From the NCBI GenBank assembly GCA_024654105.1, contig JANLID010000067.1:1-8303 (forward strand): DNA of 8,303 bases, given 5' to 3'. Below are positions 5,807-8,303 of this stretch, piece by piece; position 1 is the first letter of the stretch; each line of letters begins with the position of its first letter. Origin of the DNA: Gallionella sp. Lineage in GTDB: Bacteria; Pseudomonadota; Gammaproteobacteria; Burkholderiales; Gallionellaceae. Under the pieces are notes generated by a model. That model did not search any database and was not told the origin of the DNA. It saw only the letters and a program-made list of their open reading frames with translations. Made by a program: the position numbers and the translations under genes.

Positions 5807-6153
5807 GTTTTGTCGCTGGCGACCGCCTGATCGATGAGTTGCGACAGATGGCTGCCGCGCTCGACGGAAGCATCATAGACGAAGTGCAGCTGCGGCATGA
5901 TGCGCAGCTTTAGACTGTGCGCCAGCCGACTGCGCAAAAAGCCGGCTGCGCGTTCCATGCCTTGCTGCGCCTCGGCGTGCTTGCCGTCCAGCCGGGTAAA
6001 GAATATCTTGGCATGGGAATAGTCGCCTGCAACTTCGACACCGGTAATGGTCACCAGGCGCACGCGCGGGTCGTTGACTTCAAGGCGCACCAGCTCGGCC
6101 AACTCGCGCTGGATTTGCTGGGCAATACGATCAGTCCTGACGAAGTTGCCCAT
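5743..6153 (-). CDS. rbfA: 30S ribosome-binding factor RbfA
   Basis: RbfA binds the maturing 30S subunit near the 5' helix of 16S rRNA and is needed for late processing and cold adaptation. The 136 residues contain the usual single KH-like domain: an N-terminal helix VRTDRIAQQIQRELAELVR (about 5-23), NDPRVRLVTITGVEV (27-41), a strand with DYSHAKIFFT, a helix GMERAAGFLRSRLAHSL, and RIMPQLHFVYDASVERG (84-100). Similarity to the family fades near residue 115. The last 21 residues, TPSCQGGEPDGDPLLP at the end, come from an inverted repeat that continues to the truB start, so the protein has a foreign tail and its stop is repeat-encoded. The ATG at 6153 shares its A with the infB stop codon (TAATG), which suggests translational coupling. 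truB follows after 28 nt. Confidence 0.96.
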   Translation of the reverse strand: MGNFVRTDRIAQQIQRELAELVRLEVNDPRVRLVTITGVEVAGDYSHAKIFFTRLDGKHAEAQQGMERAAGFLRSRLAHSLKLRIMPQLHFVYDASVERGSHLSQLIDQAVASDKTHPHSTPSCQGGEPDGDPLLP

Positions 6154-8303
6154 TACAGCGCGCGTGCTACCTCAACGATCTCGTACACCTCGAGCTTGTC
6201 GCCCACCACCAGATCGTTATAGTTCTTCAGCGACAGACCGCACTCGAAGTTCGATTTCACTTCCTTCACGTCATCCTTGAAGCGCTTCAGAGAATCCAGC
6301 TCGCCATCGTGGATTACTACATTGTCGCGCAACACGCGCACTTTTGCGCCACGCTTCACGATGCCTTCCAGCACCATACAACCGGCAATGGTGCCAACCT
6401 TGGAGACAGTGAATACCTGACGCACCTCAACCATGCCGAGAATGCTTTCCTTCTTCTCGGGCGCCAGCATGCCGGACAAGGCGGCCTTGATCTCATCCAC
6501 CATCGCGTAAATGATGTTGTAGTAACGGATGTCCACGCCGGAAGATTCGGCAAGTTTGCGTGCAGCCGCATCGGCGCGTGTATTGAAGCCGATTACGATT
6601 GCCTTGGAAGCCAGCGCCAGGTTGATGTCCGATTCGGTAATCGCCCCAACCCCGCCGTGGATCAGGTTGACCTTGACTTCGTCGGTGGAGAGCTTTTGCA
6701 GCGATTGCGCAATCGCCTCGGCTGAACCTTGCACGTCGGATTTCACAATCAGCGACAAGGTGCGCACTTCGCCTTCCGCCATTTGCTCGAACATGTTTTC
6801 CAGCTTGGCGGCCTGCTGTTTGGCAAGCTTCACGCCGCGATACTTGCCCTGGCGGAACAGCGCGATTTCGCGTGCCCGTTTTTCATCCGCCAACACCAGC
6901 AATTCCTCACCGGCGGCCGGAACTTCGGACAAACCCTGTATTTCCACCGGAATGGATGGTCCCGCTTCGCTCACCGTCTTGCCGGTTTCGTCCAGCATGG
7001 CGCGCACCCGCCCGAACACCGAACCGACCAGCACCGCATCGCCGCGTTGCATGGTGCCGGACTGCACCAGCACGGTAGCCACCGGCCCCTTACCCCTGTC
7101 CAGGCGCGCCTCAATGACCAGTCCCTTGGCATGCGTAGTACGCGGCGCCTTCAGCTCCAGTACTTCAGCTTGCAACAGTACGCCTTCGAGCAACTGATCA
7201 ATACCCTGCCCGGATTTGGAAGAAACCTCGACAAACATGGTATCGCCGCCCCAATCTTCCGGCACCACGCCTTCGGCAACCAACTCCTGCTTGACCCGCT
7301 CGATATTCGCCTCGGGTTTGTCGACCTTGGTCATCGCCACCACCAGCGGCACGTTGGCGGCTCTGGCATGAGCGATGGCTTCCTTGGTTTGCGGCATCAC
7401 GCCGTCATCAGCAGCCACCACCAGGATCACAATATCGGTCGCTTTGGCGCCGCGCGCGCGCATCGCGGTAAACGCCTCATGACCCGGCGTATCGAGGAAG
7501 GTAATCATGCCGCGTGGCGTATCGACGTGATACGCGCCAATATGCTGGGTGATCCCGCCCGCTTCACCGGAAGCGACACGGGTACGGCGGATGTAATCCA
7601 GCAACGAGGTCTTGCCGTGATCGACGTGCCCCATCACGGTGACAACCGGGGCGCGCGGCTCCAGTACCGCATCATGATGCACTTCAGTATCCAGCAAATA
7701 AGCATCCGGATCGTCCAGTTTTGCGGCCTTGGCGATATGCCCCATTTCCTCCACAACGATCATTGCAGTTTCCTGATCGAGTACTTGATTGATCGTCACC
7801 ATCGAACCCATTTTCATCAACACCTTGATGATTTCGGCCGCCTTGACAGTCATCTTCTGCGCCAGCTCGGCGACGGTGATCGTTTCCGGAACAGACACTT
7901 CATGCACCATCGGTTCGGTTGGCAAAGAAAAGGCATGTTCCTGCTCGGCAGTGTGCTTGCTGTGCTTGTCATGACGCGGCGCACGTACCGGGGTCGCCCA
8001 GACACCGGTTTTTTCGCCGGCTCGGACTGGAGTGCGTTTCCTGTGCCCCTTTTCATCCCATGGACTATTCTTGACCTCGGTTTTGGCTTTTTTGCTTGGC
8101 TTGGCTACCTTGTCACCAGGCTTGGTAACCGGTTTATGTAACGTGCCTTCAGCCAAATCAGCTGCCGGAGCCGCCGCAGTGAGCGCCACTATCTTTTTCT
8201 CTGCCGGTGTGGCAGGTTGTAGTTCGGCCTCAACCGTCTTCTTGGCGGTCTTGCGTTTGCCGCGTTCTTGCTTGGCTTGCACTTCGGCTGCCTGGCGTGC
8301 CGC
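6153..8303 (-). CDS. infB: Translation initiation factor IF-2, N-terminus beyond window
   Basis: IF-2 is the GTPase that places initiator tRNA on the 30S subunit and drives subunit joining. The frame is open to the right edge. 716 residues are visible, so only the far N-terminus is missing. The visible protein begins with a lysine- and alanine-rich variable region. An IF2_N helical domain follows at about 130-205 (VSVPETITVAELAQKM, VLMKMGSMVTINQ). The G domain has G1 GHVDHGKT (225-232), G2 region GGITQHIGAYHV, G3 DTPGHE (271-276), G4 TKVD (325-328) and G5 SSKSG (361-365). Domains II to IV complete it, ending KLEVYEIVEVARAL. Positions count from the first visible codon. G4 reads TKVD where most IF-2 proteins have NKxD; threonine is tolerated in some GTPases. 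The TAA stop overlaps the rbfA ATG. nusA is expected upstream of it, outside the window. Confidence 0.97.
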   Translation of the reverse strand, partial: AARQAAEVQAKQERGKRKTAKKTVEAELQPATPAEKKIVALTAAAPAADLAEGTLHKPVTKPGDKVAKPSKKAKTEVKNSPWDEKGHRKRTPVRAGEKTGVWATPVRAPRHDKHSKHTAEQEHAFSLPTEPMVHEVSVPETITVAELAQKMTVKAAEIIKVLMKMGSMVTINQVLDQETAMIVVEEMGHIAKAAKLDDPDAYLLDTEVHHDAVLEPRAPVVTVMGHVDHGKTSLLDYIRRTRVASGEAGGITQHIGAYHVDTPRGMITFLDTPGHEAFTAMRARGAKATDIVILVVAADDGVMPQTKEAIAHARAANVPLVVAMTKVDKPEANIERVKQELVAEGVVPEDWGGDTMFVEVSSKSGQGIDQLLEGVLLQAEVLELKAPRTTHAKGLVIEARLDRGKGPVATVLVQSGTMQRGDAVLVGSVFGRVRAMLDETGKTVSEAGPSIPVEIQGLSEVPAAGEELLVLADEKRAREIALFRQGKYRGVKLAKQQAAKLENMFEQMAEGEVRTLSLIVKSDVQGSAEAIAQSLQKLSTDEVKVNLIHGGVGAITESDINLALASKAIVIGFNTRADAAARKLAESSGVDIRYYNIIYAMVDEIKAALSGMLAPEKKESILGMVEVRQVFTVSKVGTIAGCMVLEGIVKRGAKVRVLRDNVVIHDGELDSLKRFKDDVKEVKSNFECGLSLKNYNDLVVGDKLEVYEIVEVARAL

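Noticed and set aside
5715..5876. A longer TruB start at 5876
   Set aside because: The extra 54 codons overlap rbfA and the repeat element and encode nothing TruB-like. ATG at 5714 gives the normal MARTYRPLDG start with a ribosome binding site.
6729..8141. A 470-codon plus-strand open frame
   Set aside because: It is antisense to infB, whose GTPase motifs are unambiguous.

Overview
The window looks like part of a Gram-negative proteobacterial chromosome, most likely a betaproteobacterium. The evidence is the infB-rbfA-truB translation cluster, a type I secretion inner-membrane complex, and the style of the IF2 and TruB proteins. The assignment below class level is a guess. Everything except a small toxin-antitoxin pair at the left edge is read from the minus strand.

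Left edge (1-465, plus strand): the 3' part of a brnT toxin gene, overlapped by a complete brnA antitoxin gene. Position 483-645 (minus strand) holds a decayed piece of an RTX (calcium-binding nonapeptide repeat) protein. It starts at the stop codon of the secretion adaptor gene, changes frame once, carries a short dispersed repeat and stops just before brnA. It may be the remnant of a former secreted substrate. Next come a complete HlyD-family adaptor (641-2008) and a complete HlyB-like ABC exporter with a degenerate C39 domain (2167-4422). The two are separated by an unusually long 158-bp gap. No TolC gene and no intact substrate lie in the window.

The 344-bp region 4423-4766 is noncoding but rich in palindromes. 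To its right is the translation cluster, transcribed in the order infB (5' end outside the window), rbfA, truB. infB and rbfA overlap in TAATG, and truB follows rbfA closely.

The most interesting signal is the number of small palindromic repeats and where they sit. (1) Two GTAG-headed double hairpins share one layout (7-bp stem, 3-nt loop, inverted copy) but differ in stem sequence. One is intergenic; the other sits in frame inside the ABC exporter gene and encodes about 22 residues of its C39-like domain. (2) Two copies of a roughly 23-nt dispersed repeat lie in coding DNA, one in the exporter's interdomain linker and one in the RTX remnant. (3) Two near-identical palindromes with TAGGCCGAAAT arms lie upstream of the two type I secretion genes, one before each. 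(4) A C-rich/G-rich inverted repeat between rbfA and truB encodes the RbfA C-terminus and stop codon and supplies the truB ribosome binding site. The region reads as ordinary housekeeping genes next to an accessory secretion locus that has been heavily seeded with, and partly recoded by, mobile palindromic repeats.
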